Assembly: GCA_028753945.1 (NCBI GenBank)
Contig: JAPNXP010000013.1
Location: forward strand, 1 to 64,000
Direction: 5' to 3'
Length of the DNA stretch: 64,000 bases
Origin: Hexactinellida sp. DTS-2022
Lineage: Eukaryota > Porifera > Hexactinellida
Below the pieces are notes generated by a model, which saw nothing but the letters and a program-made list of their open reading frames with translations, ran no database searches and was not told where the DNA came from. How positions within the stretch are numbered: position 1 is the stretch's first letter; every line of letters starts with the position of its first letter. Positions 1 through 15,000 of this stretch are shown piece by piece. The translations under genes and the position numbers were made by a program.

Positions 1-3000
1 GTACTATTATAGCATTCTTAAAATCTATCTTTGGTTGGTTAACAATTGGCTGGGAACGAAGGGAGTGATAGAATTATTCTTTTTTATTGTCTTTGATGGG
101 GTATAGTGAAAGGACTGGCTATCTTTATGTGATGTTTGGGATGTCTGGTGGAAAGTAAATCTCTTTTTAAAGTGACCTGGATTGTTTATTGTCAAACAGT
201 CACCTTCTTAATGTACTATTATAGCATTCTTAAAATCTATCTTTGGTTGGTTAACAATTGGCTGGGAACGAAGGGAGTGATAGAATTATTCTTTTTTATT
301 GTCTTTGATGGGGTATAGTGAAAGGACTGGCTATCTTTATGTGATGTTTGGGATGTCTGGTGGAAAGTAAATCTCTTTTTAAAGTGACCTGGATTGTTTA
401 TTGTCAAACAGTCACCTTCTTAATGTACTATTATAGCATTCTTAAAATCTATCTTTGGTTGGTTAACAATTGGCTGGGAACGAAGGGAGTGATAGAATTA
501 TTCTTTTTTATTGTCTTTGATGGGGTATAGTGAAAGGACTGGCTATCTTTATGTGATGTTTGGGATGTCTGGTGGAAAGTAAATCTGTTTTTAAAGTGAC
601 CTGGATTGTTTATTGTCAAACAGTCACCTTCTTAATGTACTATTATAGCATTCTTAAAATCTATCTTTGGTTGGTTAACAATTGGCTGGGAACGAAGGGA
701 GTGATAGAATTATTCTTTTTTATTGTCTTTGATGGGGTATAGTGAAAGGACTGGCTATCTTTATGTGATGTTTGGGATGTCTGGTGGAAAGTAAATCTGT
801 TTTTAAAGTGACCTGGATTGTTTATTGTCAAACAGTCACCTTCTTAATGTACTATTATAGCATTCTTAAAATCTATCTTTGGTTGGTTAACAATTGGCTG
901 GGAACGAAGGGAGTGATAGAATTATTCTTTTTTATTGTCTTTGATGGGGTATAGTGAAAGGACTGGCTATCTTTATGTGATGTTTGGGATGTCTGGTGGA
1001 AAGTAAATCTGTTTTTAAAGTGACCTGGATTGTTTATTGTCAAACAGTCACCTTCTTAATGTACTATTATAGCATTCTTAAAATCTATCTTTGGTTGGTT
1101 AACAATTGGCTGGGAACGAAGGGAGTGATAGAATTATTCTTTTTTATTGTCTTTGATGGGGTATAGTGAAAGGACTGGCTATCTTTATGTGATGTTTGGG
1201 ATGTCTGGTGGAAAGTAAATCTGTTTTTAAAGTGACCTGGATTGTTTATTGTCAAACAGTCACCTTCTTAATGTACTATTATAGCATTCTTAAAATCTAT
1301 CTTTGGTTGGTTAACAATTGGCTGGGAACGAAGGGAGTGATAGAATTATTCTTTTTTATTGTCTTTGATGGGGTATAGTGAAAGGACTGGCTATCTTTAT
1401 GTGATGTTTGGGATGTCTGGTGGAAAGTAAATCTCTTTTTAAAGTGACCTGGATTGTTTATTGTCAAACAGTCACCTTCCAAATGGACTATTATAGCATT
1501 CTTAAAATCTATCTTTGGTTGGTTAAAAATTGGCTGGGAACGAAGGGAGTGATAGAATTCTTCTTTTTTATTGTCTTTGATGGGGTATAGTGAAAGGACT
1601 GGCTATCTTTATGTGATGTTTGGGATGTCTGGTGGAAAGTAAATCTGTTTTTAAAGTGACCTGGATTGTTTATTGTCAAACAGTCACCTTCTTAATGTAC
1701 TATTATAGCATTCTTAAAATCTATCTTTGGTTGGTTAACAATTGGCTGGGAACGAAGGGAGTGATAGAATTATTCTTTTTTATTGTCTTTGATGGGGTAT
1801 AGTGAAAGGACTGGCTATCTTTATGTGATGTTTGGGATGTCTGGTGGAAAGTAAATCTGTTATTAAAGTGACCTGGATTGTTTATTGTCAAACAGTCACC
1901 TTCTTAATGTACTATTATAGCATTCTTAAAATCTATCTTTGGTTGGTTAACAATTGGCTGGGAACGAAGGGAGTGATAGAATTATTCTTTTTTATTGTCT
2001 TTGATGGGGTATAGTGAAAGGACTGGCTATCTTTATGTGATGTTTGGGATGTCTGGTGGAAAGTAAATCTCTTTTTAAAGTGACCTGGATTGTTTATTGT
2101 CAAACAGTCACCTTCTTAATGTACTATTATAGCATTCTTAAAATCTATCTTTGGTTGGTTAACAATTGGCTGGGAACGAAGGGAGTGATAGAATTATTCT
2201 TTTTTATTGTCTTTGATGGGGTATAGTGAAAGGACTGGCTATCTTTATGTGATGTTTGGGATGTCTGGTGGAAAGTAAATCTGTTTTTAAAGTGACCTGG
2301 ATTGTTTATTGTCAAACAGTCACCTTCTTAATGTACTATTATAGCATTCTTAAAATCTATCTTTGGTTGGTTAACAATTGGCTGGGAACGAAGGGAGTGA
2401 TAGAATTATTCTTTTTTATTGTCTTTGATGGGGTATAGTGAAAGGACTGGCTATCTTTATGTGATGTTTGGGATGTCTGGTGGAAAGTAAATCTGTTTTT
2501 AAAGTGACCTGGATTGTTTATTGTCAAACAGTCACCTTCTTAATGTACTATTATAGCATTCTTAAAATCTATCTTTGGTTGGTTAACAATTGGCTGGGAA
2601 CGAAGGGAGTGATAGAATTATTCTTTTTTATTGTCTTTGATGGGGTATAGTGAAAGGACTGGCTATCTTTATGTGATGTTTGGGATGTCTGGTGGAAAGT
2701 AAATCTGTTTTTAAAGTGACCTGGATTGTTTATTGTCAAACAGTCACCTTCTTAATGTACTATTATAGCATTCTTAAAATCTATCTTTGGTTGGTTAACA
2801 ATTGGCTGGGAACGAAGGGAGTGATAGAATTATTCTTTTTTATTGTCTTTGATGGGGTATAGTGAAAGGACTGGCTATCTTTATGTGATGTTTGGGATGT
2901 CTGGTGGAAAGTAAATCTCTTTTTAAAGTGACCTGGATTGTTTATTGTCAAACAGTCACCTTCCAAATGGACTATTATAGCATTCTTAAAATCTATCTTT

Positions 3001-6000
3001 GGTTGGTTAAAAATTGGCTGGGAACGAAGGGAGTGATAGAATTCTTCTTTTTTATTGTCTTTGATGGGGTATAGTGAAAGGACTGGCTATCTTTATGTGA
3101 TGTTTGGGATGTCTGGTGGAAAGTAAATCTGTTTTTAAAGTGACCTGGATTGTTTATTGTCAAACAGTCACCTTCTTAATGTACTATTATAGCATTCTTA
3201 AAATCTATCTTTGGTTGGTTAACAATTGGCTGGGAACGAAGGGAGTGATAGAATTATTCTTTTTTATTGTCTTTGATGGGGTATAGTGAAAGGACTGGCT
3301 ATCTTTATGTGATGTTTGGGATGTCTGGTGGAAAGTAAATCTGTTATTAAAGTGACCTGGATTGTTTATTGTCAAACAGTCACCTTCTTAATGTACTATT
3401 ATAGCATTCTTAAAATCTATCTTTGGTTGGTTAACAATTGGCTGGGAACGAAGGGAGTGATAGAATTATTCTTTTTTATTGTCTTTGATGGGGTATAGTG
3501 AAAGGACTGGCTATCTTTATGTGATGTTTGGGATGTCTGGTGGAAAGTAAATCTCTTTTTAAAGTGACCTGGATTGTTTATTGTCAAACAGTCACCTTCT
3601 TAATGTACTATTATAGCATTCTTAAAATCTATCTTTGGTTGGTTAACAATTGGCTGGGAACGAAGGGAGTGATAGAATTATTCTTTTTTATTGTCTTTGA
3701 TGGGGTATAGTGAAAGGACTGGCTATCTTTATGTGATGTTTGGGATGTCTGGTGGAAAGTAAATCTGTTTTTAAAGTGACCTGGATTGTTTATTGTCAAA
3801 CAGTCACCTTCTTAATGTACTATTATAGCATTCTTAAAATCTATCTTTGGTTGGTTAACAATTGGCTGGGAACGAAGGGAGTGATAGAATTATTCTTTTT
3901 TATTGTCTTTGATGGGGTATAGTGAAAGGACTGGCTATCTTTATGTGATGTTTGGGATGTCTGGTGGAAAGTAAATCTGTTTTTAAAGTGACCTGGATTG
4001 TTTATTGTCAAACAGTCACCTTCTTAATGTACTATTATAGCATTCTTAAAATCTATCTTTGGTTGGTTAACAATTGGCTGGGAACGAAGGGAGTGATAGA
4101 ATTATTCTTTTTTATTGTCTTTGATGGGGTATAGTGAAAGGACTGGCTATCTTTATGTGATGTTTGGGATGTCTGGTGGAAAGTAAATCTCTTTTTAAAG
4201 TGACCTGGATTGTTTATTGTCAAACAGTCACCTTCCAAATGGACTATTATAGCATTCTTAAAATCTATCTTTGGTTGGTTAAAAATTGGCTGGGAACGAA
4301 GGGAGTGATAGAATTCTTCTTTTTTATTGTCTTTGATGGGGTATAGTGAAAGGACTGGCTATCTTTATGTGATGTTTGGGATGTCTGGTGGAAAGTAAAT
4401 CTGTTTTTAAAGTGACCTGGATTGTTTATTGTCAAACAGTCACCTTCTTAATGTACTATTATAGCATTCTTAAAATCTATCTTTGGTTGGTTAACAATTG
4501 GCTGGGAACGAAGGGAGTGATAGAATTATTCTTTTTTATTGTCTTTGATGGGGTATAGTGAAAGGACTGGCTATCTTTATGTGATGTTTGGGATGTCTGG
4601 TGGAAAGTAAATCTGTTATTAAAGTGACCTGGATTGTTTATTGTCAAACAGTCACCTTCTTAATGTACTATTATAGCATTCTTAAAATCTATCTTTGGTT
4701 GGTTAACAATTGGCTGGGAACGAAGGGAGTGATAGAATTATTCTTTTTTATTGTCTTTGATGGGGTATAGTGAAAGGACTGGCTATCTTTATGTGATGTT
4801 TGGGATGTCTGGTGGAAAGTAAATCTCTTTTTAAAGTGACCTGGATTGTTTATTGTCAAACAGTCACCTTCTTAATGTACTATTATAGCATTCTTAAAAT
4901 CTATCTTTGGTTGGTTAACAATTGGCTGGGAACGAAGGGAGTGATAGAATTATTCTTTTTTATTGTCTTTGATGGGGTATAGTGAAAGGACTGGCTATCT
5001 TTATGTGATGTTTGGGATGTCTGGTGGAAAGTAAATCTGTTTTTAAAGTGACCTGGATTGTTTATTGTCAAACAGTCACCTTCTTAATGTACTATTATAG
5101 CATTCTTAAAATCTATCTTTGGTTGGTTAACAATTGGCTGGGAACGAAGGGAGTGATAGAATTATTCTTTTTTATTGTCTTTGATGGGGTATAGTGAAAG
5201 GACTGGCTATCTTTATGTGATGTTTGGGATGTCTGGTGGAAAGTAAATCTCTTTTTAAAGTGACCTGGATTGTTTATTGTCAAACAGTCACCTTCCAAAT
5301 GGACTATTATAGCATTCTTAAAATCTATCTTTGGTTGGTTAAAAATTGGCTGGGAACGAAGGGAGTGATAGAATTCTTCTTTTTTATTGTCTTTGATGGG
5401 GTATAGTGAAAGGACTGGCTATCTTTATGTGATGTTTGGGATGTCTGGTGGAAAGTAAATCTGTTTTTAAAGTGACCTGGATTGTTTATTGTCAAACAGT
5501 CACCTTCTTAATGTACTATTATAGCATTCTTAAAATCTATCTTTGGTTGGTTAACAATTGGCTGGGAACGAAGGGAGTGATAGAATTATTCTTTTTTATT
5601 GTCTTTGATGGGGTATAGTGAAAGGACTGGCTATCTTTATGTGATGTTTGGGATGTCTGGTGGAAAGTAAATCTGTTATTAAAGTGACCTGGATTGTTTA
5701 TTGTCAAACAGTCACCTTCTTAATGTACTATTATAGCATTCTTAAAATCTATCTTTGGTTGGTTAACAATTGGCTGGGAACGAAGGGAGTGATAGAATTA
5801 TTCTTTTTTATTGTCTTTGATGGGGTATAGTGAAAGGACTGGCTATCTTTATGTGATGTTTGGGATGTCTGGTGGAAAGTAAATCTGTTATTAAAGTGAC
5901 CTGGATTGTTTATTGTCAAACAGTCACCTTCTTAATGTACTATTATAGCATTCTTAAAATCTATCTTTGGTTGGTTAACAATTGGCTGGGAACGAAGGGA

Positions 6001-9000
6001 GTGATAGAATTATTCTTTTTTATTGTCTTTGATGGGGTATAGTGAAAGGACTGGCTATCTTTATGTGATGTTTGGGATGTCTGGTGGAAAGTAAATCTCT
6101 TTTTAAAGTGACCTGGATTGTTTATTGTCAAACAGTCACCTTCTTAATGTACTATTATAGCATTCTTAAAATCTATCTTTGGTTGGTTAACAATTGGCTG
6201 GGAACGAAGGGAGTGATAGAATTATTCTTTTTTATTGTCTTTGATGGGGTATAGTGAAAGGACTGGCTATCTTTATGTGATGTTTGGGATGTCTGGTGGA
6301 AAGTAAATCTCTTTTTAAAGTGACCTGGATTGTTTATTGTCAAACAGTCACCTTCTTAATGTACTATTATAGCATTCTTAAAATCTATCTTTGGTTGGTT
6401 AACAATTGGCTGGGAACGAAGGGAGTGATAGAATTATTCTTTTTTATTGTCTTTGATGGGGTATAGTGAAAGGACTGGCTATCTTTATGTGATGTTTGGG
6501 ATGTCTGGTGGAAAGTAAATCTGTTTTTAAAGTGACCTGGATTGTTTATTGTCAAACAGTCACCTTCTTAATGTACTATTATAGCATTCTTAAAATCTAT
6601 CTTTGGTTGGTTAACAATTGGCTGGGAACGAAGGGAGTGATAGAATTATTCTTTTTTATTGTCTTTGATGGGGTATAGTGAAAGGACTGGCTATCTTTAT
6701 GTGATGTTTGGGATGTCTGGTGGAAAGTAAATCTCTTTTTAAAGTGACCTGGATTGTTTATTGTCAAACAGTCACCTTCCAAATGGACTATTATAGCATT
6801 CTTAAAATCTATCTTTGGTTGGTTAAAAATTGGCTGGGAACGAAGGGAGTGATAGAATTCTTCTTTTTTATTGTCTTTGATGGGGTATAGTGAAAGGACT
6901 GGCTATCTTTATGTGATGTTTGGGATGTCTGGTGGAAAGTAAATCTGTTTTTAAAGTGACCTGGATTGTTTATTGTCAAACAGTCACCTTCTTAATGTAC
7001 TATTATAGCATTCTTAAAATCTATCTTTGGTTGGTTAACAATTGGCTGGGAACGAAGGGAGTGATAGAATTATTCTTTTTTATTGTCTTTGATGGGGTAT
7101 AGTGAAAGGACTGGCTATCTTTATGTGATGTTTGGGATGTCTGGTGGAAAGTAAATCTGTTTTTAAAGTGACCTGGATTGTTTATTGTCAAACAGTCACC
7201 TTCTTAATGTACTATTATAGCATTCTTAAAATCTATCTTTGGTTGGTTAACAATTGGCTGGGAACGAAGGGAGTGATAGAATTATTCTTTTTTATTGTCT
7301 TTGATGGGGTATAGTGAAAGGACTGGCTATCTTTATGTGATGTTTGGGATGTCTGGTGGAAAGTAAATCTGTTTTTAAAGTGACCTGGATTGTTTATTGT
7401 CAAACAGTCACCTTCTTAATGTACTATTATAGCATTCTTAAAATCTATCTTTGGTTGGTTAACAATTGGCTGGGAACGAAGGGAGTGATAGAATTATTCT
7501 TTTTTATTGTCTTTGATGGGGTATAGTGAAAGGACTGGCTATCTTTATGTGATGTTTGGGATGTCTGGTGGAAAGTAAATCTCTTTTTAAAGTGACCTGG
7601 ATTGTTTATTGTCAAACAGTCACCTTCTTAATGTACTATTATAGCATTCTTAAAATCTATCTTTGGTTGGTTAACAATTGGCTGGGAACGAAGGGAGTGA
7701 TAGAATTATTCTTTTTTATTGTCTTTGATGGGGTATAGTGAAAGGACTGGCTATCTTTATGTGATGTTTGGGATGTCTGGTGGAAAGTAAATCTCTTTTT
7801 AAAGTGACCTGGATTGTTTATTGTCAAACAGTCACCTTCCAAATGGACTATTATAGCATTCTTAAAATCTATCTTTGGTTGGTTAAAAATTGGCTGGGAA
7901 CGAAGGGAGTGATAGAATTCTTCTTTTTTATTGTCTTTGATGGGGTATAGTGAAAGGACTGGCTATCTTTATGTGATGTTTGGGATGTCTGGTGGAAAGT
8001 AAATCTGTTTTTAAAGTGACCTGGATTGTTTATTGTCAAACAGTCACCTTCTTAATGTACTATTATAGCATTCTTAAAATCTATCTTTGGTTGGTTAACA
8101 ATTGGCTGGGAACGAAGGGAGTGATAGAATTATTCTTTTTTATTGTCTTTGATGGGGTATAGTGAAAGGACTGGCTATCTTTATGTGATGTTTGGGATGT
8201 CTGGTGGAAAGTAAATCTGTTTTTAAAGTGACCTGGATTGTTTATTGTCAAACAGTCACCTTCTTAATGTACTATTATAGCATTCTTAAAATCTATCTTT
8301 GGTTGGTTAACAATTGGCTGGGAACGAAGGGAGTGATAGAATTATTCTTTTTTATTGTCTTTGATGGGGTATAGTGAAAGGACTGGCTATCTTTATGTGA
8401 TGTTTGGGATGTCTGGTGGAAAGTAAATCTCTTTTTAAAGTGACCTGGATTGTTTATTGTCAAACAGTCACCTTCTTAATGTACTATTATAGCATTCTTA
8501 AAATCTATCTTTGGTTGGTTAACAATTGGCTGGGAACGAAGGGAGTGATAGAATTATTCTTTTTTATTGTCTTTGATGGGGTATAGTGAAAGGACTGGCT
8601 ATCTTTATGTGATGTTTGGGATGTCTGGTGGAAAGTAAATCTGTTTTTAAAGTGACCTGGATTGTTTATTGTCAAACAGTCACCTTCTTAATGTACTATT
8701 ATAGCATTCTTAAAATCTATCTTTGGTTGGTTAACAATTGGCTGGGAACGAAGGGAGTGATAGAATTATTCTTTTTTATTGTCTTTGATGGGGTATAGTG
8801 AAAGGACTGGCTATCTTTATGTGATGTTTGGGATGTCTGGTGGAAAGTAAATCTGTTTTTAAAGTGACCTGGATTGTTTATTGTCAAACAGTCACCTTCT
8901 TAATGTACTATTATAGCATTCTTAAAATCTATCTTTGGTTGGTTAACAATTGGCTGGGAACGAAGGGAGTGATAGAATTATTCTTTTTTATTGTCTTTGA

Positions 9001-12000
9001 TGGGGTATAGTGAAAGGACTGGCTATCTTTATGTGATGTTTGGGATGTCTGGTGGAAAGTAAATCTGTTTTTAAAGTGACCTGGATTGTTTATTGTCAAA
9101 CAGTCACCTTCTTAATGTACTATTATAGCATTCTTAAAATCTATCTTTGGTTGGTTAACAATTGGCTGGGAACGAAGGGAGTGATAGAATTATTCTTTTT
9201 TATTGTCTTTGATGGGGTATAGTGAAAGGACTGGCTATCTTTATGTGATGTTTGGGATGTCTGGTGGAAAGTAAATCTGTTATTAAAGTGACCTGGATTG
9301 TTTATTGTCAAACAGTCACCTTCTTAATGTACTATTATAGCATTCTTAAAATCTATCTTTGGTTGGTTAACAATTGGCTGGGAACGAAGGGAGTGATAGA
9401 ATTATTCTTTTTTATTGTCTTTGATGGGGTATAGTGAAAGGACTGGCTATCTTTATGTGATGTTTGGGATGTCTGGTGGAAAGTAAATCTCTTTTTAAAG
9501 TGACCTGGATTGTTTATTGTCAAACAGTCACCTTCTTAATGTACTATTATAGCATTCTTAAAATCTATCTTTGGTTGGTTAAAAATTGGCTGGGAACGAA
9601 GGGAGTGATAGAATTCTTCTTTTTTATTGTCTTTGATGGAATATATTGTAAAGTATGGCTATCCTATGTGATGTTTGGGATGTCTGGTGAAAAGTAAATC
9701 TCTTTTTAAAGTGACCTGGATTGTTTATTGTCAAACAGTCACCTTCTTAATGTACTATTATAGCATTCTTAAAATCTATCTTTGGTTGGTTAACAATTGG
9801 CTGGGAACGAAGGGAGTGATAGAATTATTCTTTTTTATTGTCTTTGATGGGGTATAGTGAAAGGACTGGCTATCTTTATGTGATGTTTGGGATGTCTGGT
9901 GGAAAGTAAATCTGTTATTAAAGTGACCTGGATTGTTTATTGTCAAACAGTCACCTTCTTAATGTACTATTATAGCATTCTTAAAATCTATCTTTGGTTG
10001 GTTAACAATTGGCTGGGAACGAAGGGAGTGATAGAATTATTCTTTTTTATTGTCTTTGATGGGGTATAGTGAAAGGACTGGCTATCTTTATGTGATGTTT
10101 GGGATGTCTGGTGGAAAGTAAATCTGTTTTTAAAGTGACCTGGATTGTTTATTGTCAAACAGTCACCTTCTTAATGTACTATTATAGCATTCTTAAAATC
10201 TATCTTTGGTTGGTTAACAATTGGCTGGGAACGAAGGGAGTGATAGAATTATTCTTTTTTATTGTCTTTGATGGGGTATAGTGAAAGGACTGGCTATCTT
10301 TATGTGATGTTTGGGATGTCTGGTGGAAAGTAAATCTGTTTTTAAAGTGACCTGGATTGTTTATTGTCAAACAGTCACCTTCTTAATGTACTATTATAGC
10401 ATTCTTAAAATCTATCTTTGGTTGGTTAACAATTGGCTGGGAACGAAGGGAGTGATAGAATTATTCTTTTTTATTGTCTTTGATGGGGTATAGTGAAAGG
10501 ACTGGCTATCTTTATGTGATGTTTGGGATGTCTGGTGGAAAGTAAATCTGTTATTAAAGTGACCTGGATTGTTTATTGTCAAACAGTCACCTTCTTAATG
10601 TACTATTATAGCATTCTTAAAATCTATCTTTGGTTGGTTAACAATTGGCTGGGAACGAAGGGAGTGATAGAATTATTCTTTTTTATTGTCTTTGATGGGG
10701 TATAGTGAAAGGACTGGCTATCTTTATGTGATGTTTGGGATGTCTGGTGGAAAGTAAATCTCTTTTTAAAGTGACCTGGATTGTTTATTGTCAAACAGTC
10801 ACCTTCTTAATGTACTATTATAGCATTCTTAAAATCTATCTTTGGTTGGTTAACAATTGGCTGGGAACGAAGGGAGTGATAGAATTATTCTTTTTTATTG
10901 TCTTTGATGGGGTATAGTGAAAGGACTGGCTATCTTTATGTGATGTTTGGGATGTCTGGTGGAAAGTAAATCTCTTTTTAAAGTGACCTGGATTGTTTAT
11001 TGTCAAACAGTCACCTTCTTAATGTACTATTATAGCATTCTTAAAATCTATCTTTGGTTGGTTAACAATTGGCTGGGAACGAAGGGAGTGATAGAATTAT
11101 TCTTTTTTATTGTCTTTGATGGGGTATAGTGAAAGGACTGGCTATCTTTATGTGATGTTTGGGATGTCTGGTGGAAAGTAAATCTCTTTTTAAAGTGACC
11201 TGGATTGTTTATTGTCAAACAGTCACCTTCTTAATGTACTATTATAGCATTCTTAAAATCTATCTTTGGTTGGTTAACAATTGGCTGGGAACGAAGGGAG
11301 TGATAGAATTATTCTTTTTTATTGTCTTTGATGGGGTATAGTGAAAGGACTGGCTATCTTTATGTGATGTTTGGGATGTCTGGTGGAAAGTAAATCTCTT
11401 TTTAAAGTGACCTGGATTGTTTATTGTCAAACAGTCACCTTCTTAATGTACTATTATAGCATTCTTAAAATCTATCTTTGGTTGGTTAACAATTGGCTGG
11501 GAACGAAGGGAGTGATAGAATTATTCTTTTTTATTGTCTTTGATGGGGTATAGTGAAAGGACTGGCTATCTTTATGTGATGTTTGGGATGTCTGGTGGAA
11601 AGTAAATCTCTTTTTAAAGTGACCTGGATTGTTTATTGTCAAACAGTCACCTTCCAAATGGACTATTATAGCATTCTTAAAATCTATCTTTGGTTGGTTA
11701 AAAATTGGCTGGGAACGAAGGGAGTGATAGAATTCTTCTTTTTTATTGTCTTTGATGGGGTATAGTGAAAGGACTGGCTATCTTTATGTGATGTTTGGGA
11801 TGTCTGGTGGAAAGTAAATCTGTTTTTAAAGTGACCTGGATTGTTTATTGTCAAACAGTCACCTTCTTAATGTACTATTATAGCATTCTTAAAATCTATC
11901 TTTGGTTGGTTAACAATTGGCTGGGAACGAAGGGAGTGATAGAATTATTCTTTTTTATTGTCTTTGATGGGGTATAGTGAAAGGACTGGCTATCTTTATG

Positions 12001-15000
12001 TGATGTTTGGGATGTCTGGTGGAAAGTAAATCTGTTTTTAAAGTGACCTGGATTGTTTATTGTCAAACAGTCACCTTCTTAATGTACTATTATAGCATTC
12101 TTAAAATCTATCTTTGGTTGGTTAACAATTGGCTGGGAACGAAGGGAGTGATAGAATTATTCTTTTTTATTGTCTTTGATGGGGTATAGTGAAAGGACTG
12201 GCTATCTTTATGTGATGTTTGGGATGTCTGGTGGAAAGTAAATCTGTTATTAAAGTGACCTGGATTGTTTATTGTCAAACAGTCACCTTCTTAATGTACT
12301 ATTATAGCATTCTTAAAATCTATCTTTGGTTGGTTAACAATTGGCTGGGAACGAAGGGAGTGATAGAATTATTCTTTTTTATTGTCTTTGATGGGGTATA
12401 GTGAAAGGACTGGCTATCTTTATGTGATGTTTGGGATGTCTGGTGGAAAGTAAATCTCTTTTTAAAGTGACCTGGATTGTTTATTGTCAAACAGTCACCT
12501 TCTTAATGTACTATTATAGCATTCTTAAAATCTATCTTTGGTTGGTTAACAATTGGCTGGGAACGAAGGGAGTGATAGAATTATTCTTTTTTATTGTCTT
12601 TGATGGGGTATAGTGAAAGGACTGGCTATCTTTATGTGATGTTTGGGATGTCTGGTGGAAAGTAAATCTCTTTTTAAAGTGACCTGGATTGTTTATTGTC
12701 AAACAGTCACCTTCTTAATGTACTATTATAGCATTCTTAAAATCTATCTTTGGTTGGTTAACAATTGGCTGGGAACGAAGGGAGTGATAGAATTATTCTT
12801 TTTTATTGTCTTTGATGGGGTATAGTGAAAGGACTGGCTATCTTTATGTGATGTTTGGGATGTCTGGTGGAAAGTAAATCTGTTTTTAAAGTGACCTGGA
12901 TTGTTTATTGTCAAACAGTCACCTTCTTAATGTACTATTATAGCATTCTTAAAATCTATCTTTGGTTGGTTAACAATTGGCTGGGAACGAAGGGAGTGAT
13001 AGAATTATTCTTTTTTATTGTCTTTGATGGGGTATAGTGAAAGGACTGGCTATCTTTATGTGATGTTTGGGATGTCTGGTGGAAAGTAAATCTGTTATTA
13101 AAGTGACCTGGATTGTTTATTGTCAAACAGTCACCTTCTTAATGTACTATTATAGCATTCTTAAAATCTATCTTTGGTTGGTTAACAATTGGCTGGGAAC
13201 GAAGGGAGTGATAGAATTATTCTTTTTTATTGTCTTTGATGGGGTATAGTGAAAGGACTGGCTATCTTTATGTGATGTTTGGGATGTCTGGTGGAAAGTA
13301 AATCTGTTTTTAAAGTGACCTGGATTGTTTATTGTCAAACAGTCACCTTCTTAATGTACTATTATAGCATTCTTAAAATCTATCTTTGGTTGGTTAACAA
13401 TTGGCTGGGAACGAAGGGAGTGATAGAATTATTCTTTTTTATTGTCTTTGATGGGGTATAGTGAAAGGACTGGCTATCTTTATGTGATGTTTGGGATGTC
13501 TGGTGGAAAGTAAATCTCTTTTTAAAGTGACCTGGATTGTTTATTGTCAAACAGTCACCTTCCAAATGGACTATTATAGCATTCTTAAAATCTATCTTTG
13601 GTTGGTTAAAAATTGGCTGGGAACGAAGGGAGTGATAGAATTCTTCTTTTTTATTGTCTTTGATGGGGTATAGTGAAAGGACTGGCTATCTTTATGTGAT
13701 GTTTGGGATGTCTGGTGGAAAGTAAATCTGTTTTTAAAGTGACCTGGATTGTTTATTGTCAAACAGTCACCTTCTTAATGTACTATTATAGCATTCTTAA
13801 AATCTATCTTTGGTTGGTTAACAATTGGCTGGGAACGAAGGGAGTGATAGAATTATTCTTTTTTATTGTCTTTGATGGGGTATAGTGAAAGGACTGGCTA
13901 TCTTTATGTGATGTTTGGGATGTCTGGTGGAAAGTAAATCTGTTTTTAAAGTGACCTGGATTGTTTATTGTCAAACAGTCACCTTCTTAATGTACTATTA
14001 TAGCATTCTTAAAATCTATCTTTGGTTGGTTAACAATTGGCTGGGAACGAAGGGAGTGATAGAATTATTCTTTTTTATTGTCTTTGATGGGGTATAGTGA
14101 AAGGACTGGCTATCTTTATGTGATGTTTGGGATGTCTGGTGGAAAGTAAATCTGTTTTTAAAGTGACCTGGATTGTTTATTGTCAAACAGTCACCTTCTT
14201 AATGTACTATTATAGCATTCTTAAAATCTATCTTTGGTTGGTTAACAATTGGCTGGGAACGAAGGGAGTGATAGAATTATTCTTTTTTATTGTCTTTGAT
14301 GGGGTATAGTGAAAGGACTGGCTATCTTTATGTGATGTTTGGGATGTCTGGTGGAAAGTAAATCTGTTATTAAAGTGACCTGGATTGTTTATTGTCAAAC
14401 AGTCACCTTCTTAATGTACTATTATAGCATTCTTAAAATCTATCTTTGGTTGGTTAACAATTGGCTGGGAACGAAGGGAGTGATAGAATTATTCTTTTTT
14501 ATTGTCTTTGATGGGGTATAGTGAAAGGACTGGCTATCTTTATGTGATGTTTGGGATGTCTGGTGGAAAGTAAATCTGTTATTAAAGTGACCTGGATTGT
14601 TTATTGTCAAACAGTCACCTTCTTAATGTACTATTATAGCATTCTTAAAATCTATCTTTGGTTGGTTAACAATTGGCTGGGAACGAAGGGAGTGATAGAA
14701 TTATTCTTTTTTATTGTCTTTGATGGGGTATAGTGAAAGGACTGGCTATCTTTATGTGATGTTTGGGATGTCTGGTGGAAAGTAAATCTCTTTTTAAAGT
14801 GACCTGGATTGTTTATTGTCAAACAGTCACCTTCTTAATGTACTATTATAGCATTCTTAAAATCTATCTTTGGTTGGTTAACAATTGGCTGGGAACGAAG
14901 GGAGTGATAGAATTATTCTTTTTTATTGTCTTTGATGGGGTATAGTGAAAGGACTGGCTATCTTTATGTGATGTTTGGGATGTCTGGTGGAAAGTAAATC

